From positions 1,913,213 to 1,977,212 of the forward strand of contig NZ_SIZZ01000001.1 in assembly GCF_004322705.1 (NCBI RefSeq): a stretch of 64,000 nt of DNA, written 5' to 3'. Both the position numbers and the translations under genes were made by a program. Below the pieces are notes generated by a model. That model did no database searches. It saw only the letters and a list, made by a program, of their open reading frames with translations, and was not told where the DNA came from. Positions 18,915 through 27,487 of this stretch are shown here, in pieces. Positions within the stretch are counted from its first letter, which is position 1, and the number at the start of each line of letters is the position of its first letter. Source of the stretch: Dyella terrae (lineage in GTDB: Bacteria > Pseudomonadota > Gammaproteobacteria > Xanthomonadales > Rhodanobacteraceae).

Positions 18915-20621
18915 ATGCGCCTCAGCCAATTCCACCTGGCCACCGTCAAGGAAGTCCCCGCCGATGCCGAGATCGCCAGCCATCAGTTGATGCTGCGCGC
19001 CGGCATGATCCGCAAGCTGGCCGCCGGTCTTTACACCTGGGCGCCGCTGGGCCTGCGCGTGATGCGCAAGGTGGAGCACGTCGTTCGCGAAGAAATGAAC
19101 CGCGCCGGCGCCATTGAAATCCTGATGCCGACCGTGCAGCCGAAGGAGCTGTGGGAAGAATCCGGCCGTTGGGACAAGTTCGGCGATCAGCTGCTCAAGC
19201 TGAAGGATCGCAAGGAGCAGTCGTTCTGCTACGCGCCGACGGCCGAAGAAGTCGTCACGGATTTCGCGCGCAACGAGCTGAAGAGCTACAAGCAGCTGCC
19301 GGTCAACTTCTACCAGATCCAGACCAAGTTCCGCGACGAGATCCGCCCGCGCTTTGGCGTGATGCGCGCGCGCGAATTCATCATGAAGGACGCCTACTCC
19401 TTCCACCTGTCGCAGGAATCCCTGCAGCAGACCTATGACGCCATGTACCAGGCCTACACGCGCATCTTCACGCGCCTGGGCCTGAAGTTCCGCGCGGTGC
19501 AGGCGGATACCGGTGCGATTGGCGGCAATGCCAGCCACGAGTTCCAGGTGCTGGCTGATTCCGGTGAAGACGCGATCGCGTTCTCGGACGGTTCGGATTA
19601 CGCGGCCAACATCGAAAAGGCCGAGGCACTCGCGCCGAGCGGCACGCGCCCCGCCGCCACCGCTGAATTGCAGCGCGTCGATACGCCCACGCAGAAGTCC
19701 ATTGAAGACGTGGCCGCTTTCCTCAAGGTCAGCCCGCAGCAGTGCCTGAAGACGCTGCTGGTACGCGGAAGCGAAGGCCTGGTGGCGCTGTGCCTGCGCG
19801 GCGACCACGAAGTGAACCTGGTGAAGGCCGGCAAGCTGGCCGAAATGCCGGGCGACTCCGTGCTCGCCAGCGAAGAAGAGATCCTCGCCGCCACCGGCAC
19901 CCGTCCCGGCTTCATCGGCGTGGTCGGTCTGCCGGCGAACATTCCGGTCATCGTCGACCGCGATGCCGCCCTGCTCGCCGATTTCGTCTGCGGCGGCAAC
20001 GCCGACGGCACGCACTACGTAGGCGCCAACTGGGATCGCGACGCGCGCATGACGCGCGTGGAAGACATCCGCAACGTGGTCGAAGGCGACGCCTCGCCGG
20101 ACGGCCAGGGCACGTTGCGCTTTGCCCGTGGCATCGAAGTGGGCCACGTCTTCCAGCTCGGCCAGAAGTACGCCCAGGCGATGGAAGCCACGGTCCTCGA
20201 CGAGCAGGGCAAGAAGCAGGTCATGACGATGGGCTGCTACGGCATCGGCGTCAGCCGCATCGTGGCGGCCGCCATCGAACAGCGCCACGACGACGCCGGC
20301 ATCGTGTGGCCCGAAGCGATGGCGCCCTGGCGCGTCGCCGTTTGCGTCATCAATCCGAAGAACAGCCCCGAGATTGCCGAAGCCGCCGAATCCCTGCACC
20401 GCGAACTGACCGTGCGTGGCGTGGAGTCGGTGCTCGACGATCGCGGCCTGCGCCCGGGTGCGATGTTCGCCGACATGGAACTGATCGGCATCCCGCATCG
20501 CGTGGTCGTGAGCGAGCGTGGCCTGGCTGCCGGCACGCTGGAATATCGCGCCCGCGACGAAGCCGAAGCGCGCGCCATTACGCGCGACGAGCTTTTCTCG
20601 ATTCTCGATCCGACCGCCTAA
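18915..20621 (+). CDS. proS: Prolyl-tRNA synthetase
   Basis: Class II synthetase of the bacterial type. 568 residues. N-terminal motif 1 region ([22 protein letters not shown]), motif 2 around [17 protein letters not shown], an INS-type editing domain inserted at about residues 230-380 (contains the [10 protein letters not shown] segment), motif 3 CYGIGVSRI, and a C-terminal anticodon-binding domain. A strong terminator follows at 20657-20683. Confidence 0.98.
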   Translation: MRLSQFHLATVKEVPADAEIASHQLMLRAGMIRKLAAGLYTWAPLGLRVMRKVEHVVREEMNRAGAIEILMPTVQPKELWEESGRWDKFGDQLLKLKDRKEQSFCYAPTAEEVVTDFARNELKSYKQLPVNFYQIQTKFRDEIRPRFGVMRAREFIMKDAYSFHLSQESLQQTYDAMYQAYTRIFTRLGLKFRAVQADTGAIGGNASHEFQVLADSGEDAIAFSDGSDYAANIEKAEALAPSGTRPAATAELQRVDTPTQKSIEDVAAFLKVSPQQCLKTLLVRGSEGLVALCLRGDHEVNLVKAGKLAEMPGDSVLASEEEILAATGTRPGFIGVVGLPANIPVIVDRDAALLADFVCGGNADGTHYVGANWDRDARMTRVEDIRNVVEGDASPDGQGTLRFARGIEVGHVFQLGQKYAQAMEATVLDEQGKKQVMTMGCYGIGVSRIVAAAIEQRHDDAGIVWPEAMAPWRVAVCVINPKNSPEIAEAAESLHRELTVRGVESVLDDRGLRPGAMFADMELIGIPHRVVVSERGLAAGTLEYRARDEAEARAITRDELFSILDPTA

Positions 20622-20656
20622 TGCTCGCCCAGGCTTGATTCGGAAATCCCGTTAGG

Positions 20657-20683
20657 AAACGGCCGCATAATGCGGCCGTTTTC
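20657..20683 (+). terminator. Rho-independent terminator after proS
   Basis: 11-bp perfect stem AAACGGCCGCA/TGCGGCCGTTT with loop TAA, ending in TTTTC. It sits 35 bases after the proS stop. Confidence 0.9.
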
Positions 20684-20903
20684 ATATCCAAAATACGACA
20701 TTATTAATCTTGCACTCATTCTCGCTTTCCGGTCATTAATTGGAAATATCCGAGAAAGTTAAGACAATCATAATCCCCGGTATTAGCAGGCTACTTTGCA
20801 ATTGCGGTTTCATTCGTACAGAATCGCAGAGCCATTAGACGCTGTAACCAGTTTAAAGAATATATTTTCACGCATTGGCTCATGGACTTCCCGGGAGATA
20901 GTC
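20684..20903 (+). promoter_or_regulatory. AT-rich leader/promoter region of the H-NS-family gene
   Basis: About 220 bases visibly richer in A+T than the rest of the window, with runs such as GACATTATTAATC, CATTAATTGGAAATATC and GACAATCATAATC. The next gene encodes an H-NS-type protein, which prefers such DNA, so autoregulation is plausible. CATAAT near 20769-20774 is one candidate -10 element. A GGGAGA ribosome site lies just before the ATG. Confidence 0.6.
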
Positions 20904-21227
20904 ATGGCAGTAGACATCAAGAATCTCAATCACAACCAGCTCAATGACCTGATCAACAAAGCCACCGTCCGCCAGCAGGAACTGCGCAAGGAAAAGGTGT
21001 CCAAGCTGCGTGAGAAAATCCACGCCCTGATCAAGGCCGAGGGTTATACATTCGAGGACATCTTCGGCCAGGGTCGCGTCAAGGTACGCAAGTCCGGCGG
21101 CATCGTTCCGCCGAAGTACCGCAATCCGGCGTTGCCGGAACAAACCTGGTCCGGTCGTGGCAAGCGTCCGCGCTGGTTCAACGACGCACTGAAAGGCGGC
21201 AAGAAGGAAAAGGATCTCCTGATCTGA
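20904..21227 (+). CDS. H-NS family nucleoid-associated protein
   Basis: 107 residues: an N-terminal coiled-coil oligomerisation helix (LNDLINKATVRQQELRKEKVSKLREKI split by basic residues), a short linker, and the C-terminal DNA-binding domain with KYRNPALPEQTWSGRGKRPRWF, whose TWSGRGKRP loop is the AT-hook-like minor-groove contact of BpH3/XrvA-type H-NS proteins. It silences AT-rich DNA. Monocistronic, between two strong terminators. Confidence 0.93.
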   Translation: MAVDIKNLNHNQLNDLINKATVRQQELRKEKVSKLREKIHALIKAEGYTFEDIFGQGRVKVRKSGGIVPPKYRNPALPEQTWSGRGKRPRWFNDALKGGKKEKDLLI

Positions 21228-21246
21228 CTTCCGCCAATCAGGATTG

Positions 21247-21277
21247 CGAAAACGCCGGCATGAAGCCGGCGTTTTCG
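21247..21277 (+). terminator. Rho-independent terminator after the H-NS gene
   Basis: Perfect stem AAAACGCCGGC/GCCGGCGTTTT with loop ATGAA, extended by flanking CG/CG. The symmetric A and T tracts let it serve both the H-NS gene and the convergent ThrE-type gene. Confidence 0.9.
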
Positions 21278-21299
21278 CATCCGGACATCCGGTTTGCGA

Positions 21300-22619
21300 T
21301 CACAGCGAACGACGTGGCGGCACCATGAGATCACCGAACAAAAGACCCGCTACCAGTGAAATCAGCAGCGTTACCAGCAGGACGCCCGTATCCAGCCCGA
21401 GTGAGGCGTCGCGTTCCAACAGATAGGACACACTGCGAAAACCCACGCTTCCGGGCACCAGCAGGATGATGCCCGGCTCGCGAATCACCGCGCCTGGTCG
21501 ATGCGCATAGCGCGCATAGACATTCGCCAGCGCGCTGAGCATGAAGCCGCCGAGGAACACACCGAAAGGCGCCGCCGGCAACGCGCCGGAAATCGCACCA
21601 CCCCAGCGGGTCGCGAGATATCCGAGCACGACCGCCGCCATCACTACCAGCCAGTCCCGCCGCGCTGCACGGAAGGCAACAGCGAAGGCGAATGCCGCCA
21701 CGATGAGCGCCGGATAATCCGTCCACGCGGGCAGCGGCGGCAGCAGGAAGTCGCGCGGGTAGATGCCGAAAGCCGCACACAACTGGGTACCGGCCACCGT
21801 GCCGAAGGTCAGTTTCAGCAAGGTTGCAACCGCGCCACCCATGCGCGCCATGCCAGACACCAGATGCTGGCTCGAAATCTCGCGTACGGCCGTCGTGAGC
21901 GCCATACCGGGCAACAGCACGATCAGGCTCGCCAGAACCACCGACTTGATCGCCAGCGGAATCACGAACGCGCTGACCATGATCGCGAACACGGTACCCA
22001 CCAGCGCACTGATCGCCTCGCTGGCCACGGCCAGTCGTGGCCGCGTCGCCGAGAGCACGGTAATCGTGCCGATAATCAGGCCGATGACGGCGGCCGTCAG
22101 CAGGTCGGGCCAGGCACTGTGCAACAGCAGGGCAACCACGCTGGCGGATGCCAGACCATAGCTTGCGATGACGCCAGCCTGCTCGCGTTTCGTGTCAGGC
22201 CTGCCCAGCTCGCGAAGAAGGCGAAAGCCTTCGCGCATATCCAGTTCACCGGCAATCACCTGGTCCGCGATCTGATCGGCCTGACACAGGCGCGCCAGAT
22301 TGACGTCACCAGGCGACAGACGCATCACCTGGGTCACCTGCGCGATACCTTCGTCACCCTGCCCCATGTCCGCGAAGGAGATGATCAGCGCCGTCGGGCT
22401 CGACCAGACCTCGGCAGTCATGCCCAGCCGCTGCGCCGAGCCAGAGATCGCCATTTCCAGGCGCGGCGCGGACGTGCCGTACTGATGGAGCCGTCGCGCC
22501 AGCTCAACCAGAAAGGCGATACGGGTATTGAGTGCCGTCGTCGCAAACTGCGACGTCACCTTCGCCACAGTGGGCGCGGTGGGCAAGGACGATGGCGTGG
22601 AGGTGCTGGGCAAACTCAT
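21300..22619 (-). CDS. ThrE family threonine/serine exporter-like protein
   Basis: 439 residues. An N-terminal ThrE soluble half (DUF1212: LVELARRLHQYGTSAPRLE, VWSSPTALIISF) is joined to about ten membrane segments in two sets of five, the second being the ThrB/DUF3815-like part with LVPGSVGFRSV near the C-terminus. Family members export threonine or serine. The substrate is inferred. A fused single-chain form is usual in proteobacteria. Confidence 0.85.
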   Translation of the reverse strand: MSLPSTSTPSSLPTAPTVAKVTSQFATTALNTRIAFLVELARRLHQYGTSAPRLEMAISGSAQRLGMTAEVWSSPTALIISFADMGQGDEGIAQVTQVMRLSPGDVNLARLCQADQIADQVIAGELDMREGFRLLRELGRPDTKREQAGVIASYGLASASVVALLLHSAWPDLLTAAVIGLIIGTITVLSATRPRLAVASEAISALVGTVFAIMVSAFVIPLAIKSVVLASLIVLLPGMALTTAVREISSQHLVSGMARMGGAVATLLKLTFGTVAGTQLCAAFGIYPRDFLLPPLPAWTDYPALIVAAFAFAVAFRAARRDWLVVMAAVVLGYLATRWGGAISGALPAAPFGVFLGGFMLSALANVYARYAHRPGAVIREPGIILLVPGSVGFRSVSYLLERDASLGLDTGVLLVTLLISLVAGLLFGDLMVPPRRSL

Positions 22620-22684
22620 GGCGCATTCTTACCCGGATCGCCGCGGCTTGAATACGTTTGGCCGTCCAGACCGGGAACCCATGC

Positions 22685-23134
22685 TCACCCGGGCGCCTTC
22701 ACCCTGAGCGTGTTGCCATCCACCGAAACCACTTCCACCGTCGCACCGACGGGGAGGTCCGGTCCGCTCACGGTCCAAAGCGTGTCGCCCACGCGGGCAC
22801 GGCCGCGGCCATTGACGATGGCTTCCGCGAGCACGTAATGCTGGCCGATGCTCTGTTCGCCACGGCGGTTGAGGCGCGCATCGCCCGGTTCGCGTGCCTG
22901 CAGGCGCGGTCGTACCAGGTACCAATAGCCCGCGCAGGACAGGAAGGCGAAGACGCCGAAAAGCACGGCCTGCGTCAGCAGCCCCAGGCCCGGCAAGACC
23001 AGCATGGCCAGGCCCGTGAACGCCGCGCCAATGCCGATCCACAACAGGAAATAGCCCGGCAACAGGGTCTCGGCTGCAATCAGCACGAGGGCCAGGATCC
23101 ACCACAGATAGTGCAAGCCCAGGTCGTTCAACAT
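22685..23134 (-). CDS. NfeD family membrane protein
   Basis: 149 residues with three N-terminal membrane segments (about 8-30, 30-50, 52-72) and a C-terminal OB-fold domain with IVNGRGRARVGDTLW and GATVEVVSVDGNTLRV, as in YbbK/NfeD1b. It pairs with the SPFH protein encoded just upstream, the standard NfeD-stomatin arrangement, and the two probably form a membrane-organising complex. Confidence 0.92.
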   Translation of the reverse strand: MLNDLGLHYLWWILALVLIAAETLLPGYFLLWIGIGAAFTGLAMLVLPGLGLLTQAVLFGVFAFLSCAGYWYLVRPRLQAREPGDARLNRRGEQSIGQHYVLAEAIVNGRGRARVGDTLWTVSGPDLPVGATVEVVSVDGNTLRVKAPG

Positions 23135-23195
23135 GAAACGCTCCGCATGTGTTCGTGTCCACGGCTCGCGCCGCCCCCTTCCCAGACGCGAAGAC

Positions 23196-24143
23196 TCAAC
23201 GCGGCGGCGCGCGACGCGCGGCCGTCGTCTCCTGCTGCTGGGACAGTGACTCCTTGGCCAGTTCGGCGATGCCTGCCAGCGAGCCGAGTACGCCGGTGGC
23301 TTCCATCGGCAACAGCAGCATCTTCTGGTTCGGCGAATGCGCCATTTCCTTCAGCGCCTCGACGTACTTGTTGGCCACGAAGTAATTGAGCGCGTTGACG
23401 TCGCCGCTCGCGATGGCGTCGGACACCAGCTTGGTCGCCTGCGCTTCGGCCTCGGCCAGACGGATGCGCGCTTCGGCCTCACGAAAAGCGGCCTCTTTCT
23501 TGCCATCGGCTGCCAGGATCGTCGACTGCTTTTCGCCGTCGGCACGAAGGATCGCCGACTGGCGCAGACCTTCCGCCTCGAGAATCTGCGCGCGCTTTTC
23601 GCGTTCGGCCTTCATCTGGCGCGCCATGGAATCCACCAGGTCGCGCGGCGGCGCAATGTCCTTGATCTCGATGCGGTTGACCTTGACGCCCCACGGATGG
23701 GTCGCCTCGTCCACCACGTTCAGCAGCTTCGCATTGATCGCGTCACGCTGGCTGAGCGATTCATCCAGGTCCATCGAACCGAGCACGGTTCGGATGTTGG
23801 TCATCACCAGCGCCAGCGCTGCCTGTTCGAGGTTGGCAACTTCATACGCCGCCTTGGCCGCATCGAGCACCTGGTAGAACACCACGCCGTCCACGCGCAC
23901 CACGGCGTTGTCCTTGGTGATGACGTCTTGCGAGGGGACATCCAGCACCTGCTCCATCATGTTCATCTTGCGGCCGATGCCGTAGACCATGGGAATCAGG
24001 AAATGCAATCCGGGCGTCAGCGTCCGCGTGTATTTGCCGAAGCGTTCCACGGTCCACTCGTAGCCCTGCGGCACGATGCGCACCAGTTTCGACAGCACGA
24101 TGACGACAGCAATGACGACAACCAACGCAAGCAACTGACCCAT
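23196..24143 (-). CDS. SPFH/Band 7 (stomatin-like, QmcA type) protein
   Basis: 315 residues: one N-terminal membrane anchor ([17 protein letters not shown]), the SPFH domain ([21 protein letters not shown] through [15 protein letters not shown]), then a long Ala/Glu-rich coiled coil ([13 protein letters not shown] onward) and an [16 protein letters not shown] oligomerisation segment. Forms large cage-like assemblies at the inner membrane. Located 61 bases upstream of nfeD in the same direction. Confidence 0.93.
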   Translation of the reverse strand: MGQLLALVVVIAVVIVLSKLVRIVPQGYEWTVERFGKYTRTLTPGLHFLIPMVYGIGRKMNMMEQVLDVPSQDVITKDNAVVRVDGVVFYQVLDAAKAAYEVANLEQAALALVMTNIRTVLGSMDLDESLSQRDAINAKLLNVVDEATHPWGVKVNRIEIKDIAPPRDLVDSMARQMKAEREKRAQILEAEGLRQSAILRADGEKQSTILAADGKKEAAFREAEARIRLAEAEAQATKLVSDAIASGDVNALNYFVANKYVEALKEMAHSPNQKMLLLPMEATGVLGSLAGIAELAKESLSQQQETTAARRAPPR

Positions 24144-24258
24144 TCCCCTGACTCCTGTCTCTGATGGCAGGCGGAGTATAGGCGAGTCCCGCGAATATCA
24201 GCGTTAGGCTTTCATGTCGGACGCAAGAACGCGGCCGTATGGTCCGCCGTGCCCGGTC

Positions 24259-25641
24259 TCAGGCCTGCTTCAGAGGCAGCAGCAAGCTGACCCGCAGACC
24301 GCCGTCTTCGCGATTGGCCAGCGTGATGCGGCCGCCGTGCGCCTCGGTGATTTCCCGCGCCAGCGCCAACCCCAGGCCGGTACCCGAACGCTTGGTCGAG
24401 TAAAACGGCAACAAGGCTTGCGCGAGGACGGTTTCGCTCATGCCCGGCCCGCGATCGGCCACCTCGATGCGCACATCACGGCCGATCACGGCCAGTGAAA
24501 TACTGACGCCGTCTTCGGCACTGCCGGATTCGTGGGCGTTCTTCACCAGGTTGATCAGTACCTGCTCGATCTGCCCGGCATCGAACCAGCCGTTTTGCTC
24601 CGGCAGGCTTCCGGTCAGGATGAAGCGGCAATGCAAGGCCAGGCTTTCAAGGAATGGCTGCCACCGGATTTCCACCGGCTGCGGCGCGGGCAACTTCGCA
24701 AAACTGGCGTAGCCGGCAATGAACCCGTGCAAGTGTTTTGCGCGCTCACTGATGGTGGCAAACACGCCCGGCAATCGCGCGGTATCGCCGCGTCGCGCCA
24801 GCTCGGCGCCCGAGTGCGCCAGCGAGGAAATCGGCGCAAGCGAATTGTTGAGCTCGTGGCTGATGACGCGGATCACGCGCTTCCACGTCGCCACTTCCTG
24901 GCGCGACAGTTCGCGCGTCATGCGCCGGAACAGCTGCAGGCGATGCGGCCGGCCCTGCAGCCGGAAACTACGCTGGGACAGATGGAACGTTTCCTCGCTG
25001 CCATCCATCTCGACGGTCAGCAAGGCGTCTTCACCGCTCTTCACCGCGCGGCGCAGGGCTTCCGGCGACGTCTCGATCAGCTCGTTGAAGTCGAGGCCGT
25101 GCAGCGTGCGGCCTTCATTGAAAAGATGGCGCGCGGCAATATTCGCGTAGGTGACGCGCCCGCTCGCATCGGTGAGCACCAGGGCCACCGGTGTGTTCTG
25201 CACGACGGTATCGAGCAACAGCTCGCGCTGTGCCAGATGCTGGCGCTGCTCGCGCAGGGTCTGGCCCAGCGCGTTGTGCATGCGGATCAGCTTGCCCAGT
25301 TCATCGGTGCGCGTCGCGGCGATCGAAAAGCTGAAGTCACCATCGCGATAGCTGGTGACGGCGCCTTCCAGCGCACGCAGCAGCCGGTTGAGCGGACTCA
25401 TGACGCGATCCGCCAGGAAAATGGACAGCAACAGGGCAATGCCGGCGCTCACCAGCAAACCCGTCCACACACTCATGTGCGCCGGTGTTTCAAGGGTGAC
25501 GCCCAGGTCCTGCCGGATCCACTGGAGGATCATCGGCAACGGCCATTGCGTCACGCCGATGAAGATCAGCGCGCCGGAGACATAGGCGAGGAACAGCAGT
25601 AGCGCCAGGCGCGTTTCGAGCGTATTGAGGCGACGCAGCAC
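24259..25641 (-). CDS. NtrY-like membrane sensor histidine kinase
   Basis: 460 residues if translation starts at the GTG at 25641, which has GGGGAG six bases upstream; an ATG at 25722 would overlap the preceding small gene by 56 bp. Two membrane segments (about residues 12-32 and 58-78) flank a very short periplasmic loop, followed by HAMP (about 80-130), PAS (145-230), the H-box VISHELNNS (His near 262), N-box NLVKNAHES, and G boxes DRGPGMSE and GTGLGLAL. The tiny periplasmic loop suggests sensing in the membrane or cytoplasm. Partner regulator is at 26038-27375. Confidence 0.9.
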   Translation of the reverse strand: MLRRLNTLETRLALLLFLAYVSGALIFIGVTQWPLPMILQWIRQDLGVTLETPAHMSVWTGLLVSAGIALLLSIFLADRVMSPLNRLLRALEGAVTSYRDGDFSFSIAATRTDELGKLIRMHNALGQTLREQRQHLAQRELLLDTVVQNTPVALVLTDASGRVTYANIAARHLFNEGRTLHGLDFNELIETSPEALRRAVKSGEDALLTVEMDGSEETFHLSQRSFRLQGRPHRLQLFRRMTRELSRQEVATWKRVIRVISHELNNSLAPISSLAHSGAELARRGDTARLPGVFATISERAKHLHGFIAGYASFAKLPAPQPVEIRWQPFLESLALHCRFILTGSLPEQNGWFDAGQIEQVLINLVKNAHESGSAEDGVSISLAVIGRDVRIEVADRGPGMSETVLAQALLPFYSTKRSGTGLGLALAREITEAHGGRITLANREDGGLRVSLLLPLKQA

Positions 25642-25666
25642 GCCAAGCTCCCCGGAAAAGTTCAGG

Positions 25667-25960
25667 TCAACGGCACGTGGAGGCCGTGGGATTTTGCTGG
25701 CACAACGTTTGCGGACGTCCATTCGGACGGTGCTGCGACTCCACGCTGATCCGGCGGGAATCGTCCTTCGGTTTGAAATGCGACTCCTGACTGACGTCGC
25801 GAACGGATGCCGGGGTGCTCTGGTACGTCACGCTGCTGGCACTCACCGGCGCGGACCAGGTATCGCGCTTGCTGCTGGCCTGCGGCGCCGTCTGCGCGCC
25901 CGCGCAAAACGAGGCGGCAACCAGGAGGAAGGCCGGGCCAGCGAACATCGGCATGCGCAT
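25667..25960 (-). CDS. Small secreted protein between response regulator and kinase
   Basis: 97 residues: signal peptide MRMPMFAGPAFLLVAASFCAGAQ, then a Ser/Thr/Gln-rich mature region of about 75 residues with two cysteines near the C-terminus (LCQQNPTASTC). No family recognised. Its stop is 25 bases before the kinase start, so it fits in the same transcript. It could be a periplasmic accessory to signalling. Support is the signal peptide and position only; it might be non-coding. Confidence 0.55.
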   Translation of the reverse strand: MRMPMFAGPAFLLVAASFCAGAQTAPQASSKRDTWSAPVSASSVTYQSTPASVRDVSQESHFKPKDDSRRISVESQHRPNGRPQTLCQQNPTASTCR

Positions 25961-25987
25961 GGTCAGACATCCTGGTGGCGGCGTTGA

Positions 25988-26007
25988 CCGGCATCTTGAT
26001 ATGCCGG
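25988..26007 (-). other. Intercistronic hairpin, regulator/small-protein gap
   Basis: Stem CCGGCAT/ATGCCGG, 6-nt loop, in the 77-bp gap after the response regulator gene. No T-run follows on the minus strand, so it is more likely an RNA-processing or stability element than a terminator. Confidence 0.55.
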
Positions 26008-26037
26008 CCATCGTCGAGGCAAATGTCTTATGGCACG

Positions 26038-27375
26038 TCAGCTCGTGGCCAGCCCGTAGCGCTCCATGCGACGGTACAGCGCCTGCCGCGAAAGCCCCAG
26101 CGCCTGGGCCGCGCGACTGACCACGCCCTCGGCCTTGTCCAGGGCGGCCTCGACGGCCTCCTTGCTCGGCTCGTCCAGGTTACGGTTGGACACCACCGGC
26201 GACTGCGGCAGGTTGAGCTGCTCCGGATTCACCCGGCCGTCGGTCGCCAGGAGGGCCGCGCGCTCGATGGCATTCTTCAGCTCACGCACGTTGCCGGGCC
26301 ACGAATAGGTCAGCAGCGCCTCGCGGGCGGCATCGCCCAGCTCGGCGCGTCCGTCGAGGAAGAATTCCGCCAGTGGCAGGATGTCATCCGTGCGCTCGGA
26401 CAGCGGCGGCAGATTCACCTCGATCACGTTGAGGCGGTAGTAGAGATCTTCGCGGAACGTGCCGGCGCGGATCATGGCCTTGAGGTCGGCATTGGTGGCG
26501 CTGAGCACGCGCACCTTCACCTGGCGCGTGCGACCGGACCCCAGGCGCTCGAACTGCCCCGTTTCGAGCACGCGCAGCAGTTTCACCTGGCCCGACAGCG
26601 GCAGGTTGCCAATCTCGTCCAGGAACAGCGTGCCGCCGTCAGCCAGCTCGAAGCGGCCCTCGCGCGCCTTGTTGGCACCGGTGTAAGCGCCGGCTTCCGC
26701 ACCGAACAGCTCCGCTTCGATCAGCTCGCCCGGCAATGCACCGCAGTTGACCGCAATGAAGGTGCCGCGCCTGGCCGGCGAATTGGCATGCACGATGGCC
26801 GCGATGCGCTCCTTGCCCGCGCCGTTCGGACCGGTGATCAAAACCGGCACTTCGGAACGGGCCACCTGGCAGGCGAGCTCCAGCGTGCGCGCCATGGCTT
26901 CGGAGGCGAATACCAGACCGGTCAGGTCGTAACGACGCTGCAGGTCCTCGCGGCGACGACGACGCTCGTTGCGGGCACGCGCGACCTCACGCGTGGACTC
27001 GGACAGCTCCAGGAGGTTTTCCACGGTGGCGAGCAATTTGGCGTCATCCCAGGGTTTGGCCAGGTAATCGGCCGCACCGGCCTTCACCAGCTCCACGGCC
27101 GTCTCCAGGTGGGTCCATGCGGTCAGCAGGATCACCGGCAGGTCGGTATGGCGTTGGCGGAGGGCGCGGAACAGCGCGATGCCCTCCTCGCCCGACGTAG
27201 TGTCGGCCGTGAAGTTCATGTCCTGGATCACCACGTCGATGCGTTCGCGCTCGAGCAGCTCCAGGCCCTGTTCCGGCGTCAGCGCGGTCAGCGGGCGGAT
27301 TTCGTGCAGGGACAGGGCCAGCGACAGGGCTTCGCCCACCGCCGGGTTGTCGTCAATGATCAGGACTGTGCGCAT
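26038..27375 (-). CDS. NtrC-family sigma54-dependent response regulator
   Basis: 445 residues from the ATG at 27375 (AAAGAG upstream; an ATG 15 bases earlier is possible). Receiver domain with acidic pair DD at 8-9, phosphorylation Asp near 52 in IQDMNF and Lys near 107 in YLAKPW; AAA+ domain with Walker A GPNGAGKE (182-189), sigma54-contacting loop GAYTGA (229-234) in place of GAFTGA, Walker [10 protein letters not shown]; Fis-type HTH near the C-terminus ([20 protein letters not shown]). It must act on a sigma54 promoter; one lies before the exporter operon at 41906-41921. Confidence 0.95.
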   Translation of the reverse strand: MRTVLIIDDNPAVGEALSLALSLHEIRPLTALTPEQGLELLERERIDVVIQDMNFTADTTSGEEGIALFRALRQRHTDLPVILLTAWTHLETAVELVKAGAADYLAKPWDDAKLLATVENLLELSESTREVARARNERRRRREDLQRRYDLTGLVFASEAMARTLELACQVARSEVPVLITGPNGAGKERIAAIVHANSPARRGTFIAVNCGALPGELIEAELFGAEAGAYTGANKAREGRFELADGGTLFLDEIGNLPLSGQVKLLRVLETGQFERLGSGRTRQVKVRVLSATNADLKAMIRAGTFREDLYYRLNVIEVNLPPLSERTDDILPLAEFFLDGRAELGDAAREALLTYSWPGNVRELKNAIERAALLATDGRVNPEQLNLPQSPVVSNRNLDEPSKEAVEAALDKAEGVVSRAAQALGLSRQALYRRMERYGLATS

Positions 27376-27442
27376 CGGACTCTTTGGCATGCCGGTTTGG
27401 ATGCATCGTGCCGGCAAAACGTTGCTATGACTATTGGCCCAG

Positions 27443-27487
27443 TGTCGTTCAGGGAACGACAGGGACGTAAACCCCTGTCGTTCAGGG
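27443..27487 (-). promoter_or_regulatory. Operator-like palindromes upstream of the response regulator
   Basis: Perfect dyad TGTCGTTC-AGG-GAACGACA at 27443-27461, and the same half-site again at 27476-27483, giving a direct repeat TGTCGTTCAGGG 33 bases apart. The second copy also pairs with the first as an 11-bp stem, GAACGACAGGG/CCCTGTCGTTC with an 8-nt loop. It begins 68 bases upstream of the regulator start and overlaps the end of the DUF885 gene. Autoregulatory binding site, or RNA hairpin, or both. Confidence 0.55.

Noticed and set aside
18198..20498. 766-codon minus-strand frame opposite proS and the DUF4124 gene
   Set aside because: Low-information His/Arg/Gly-rich sequence mirroring proS codons; no ribosome site.
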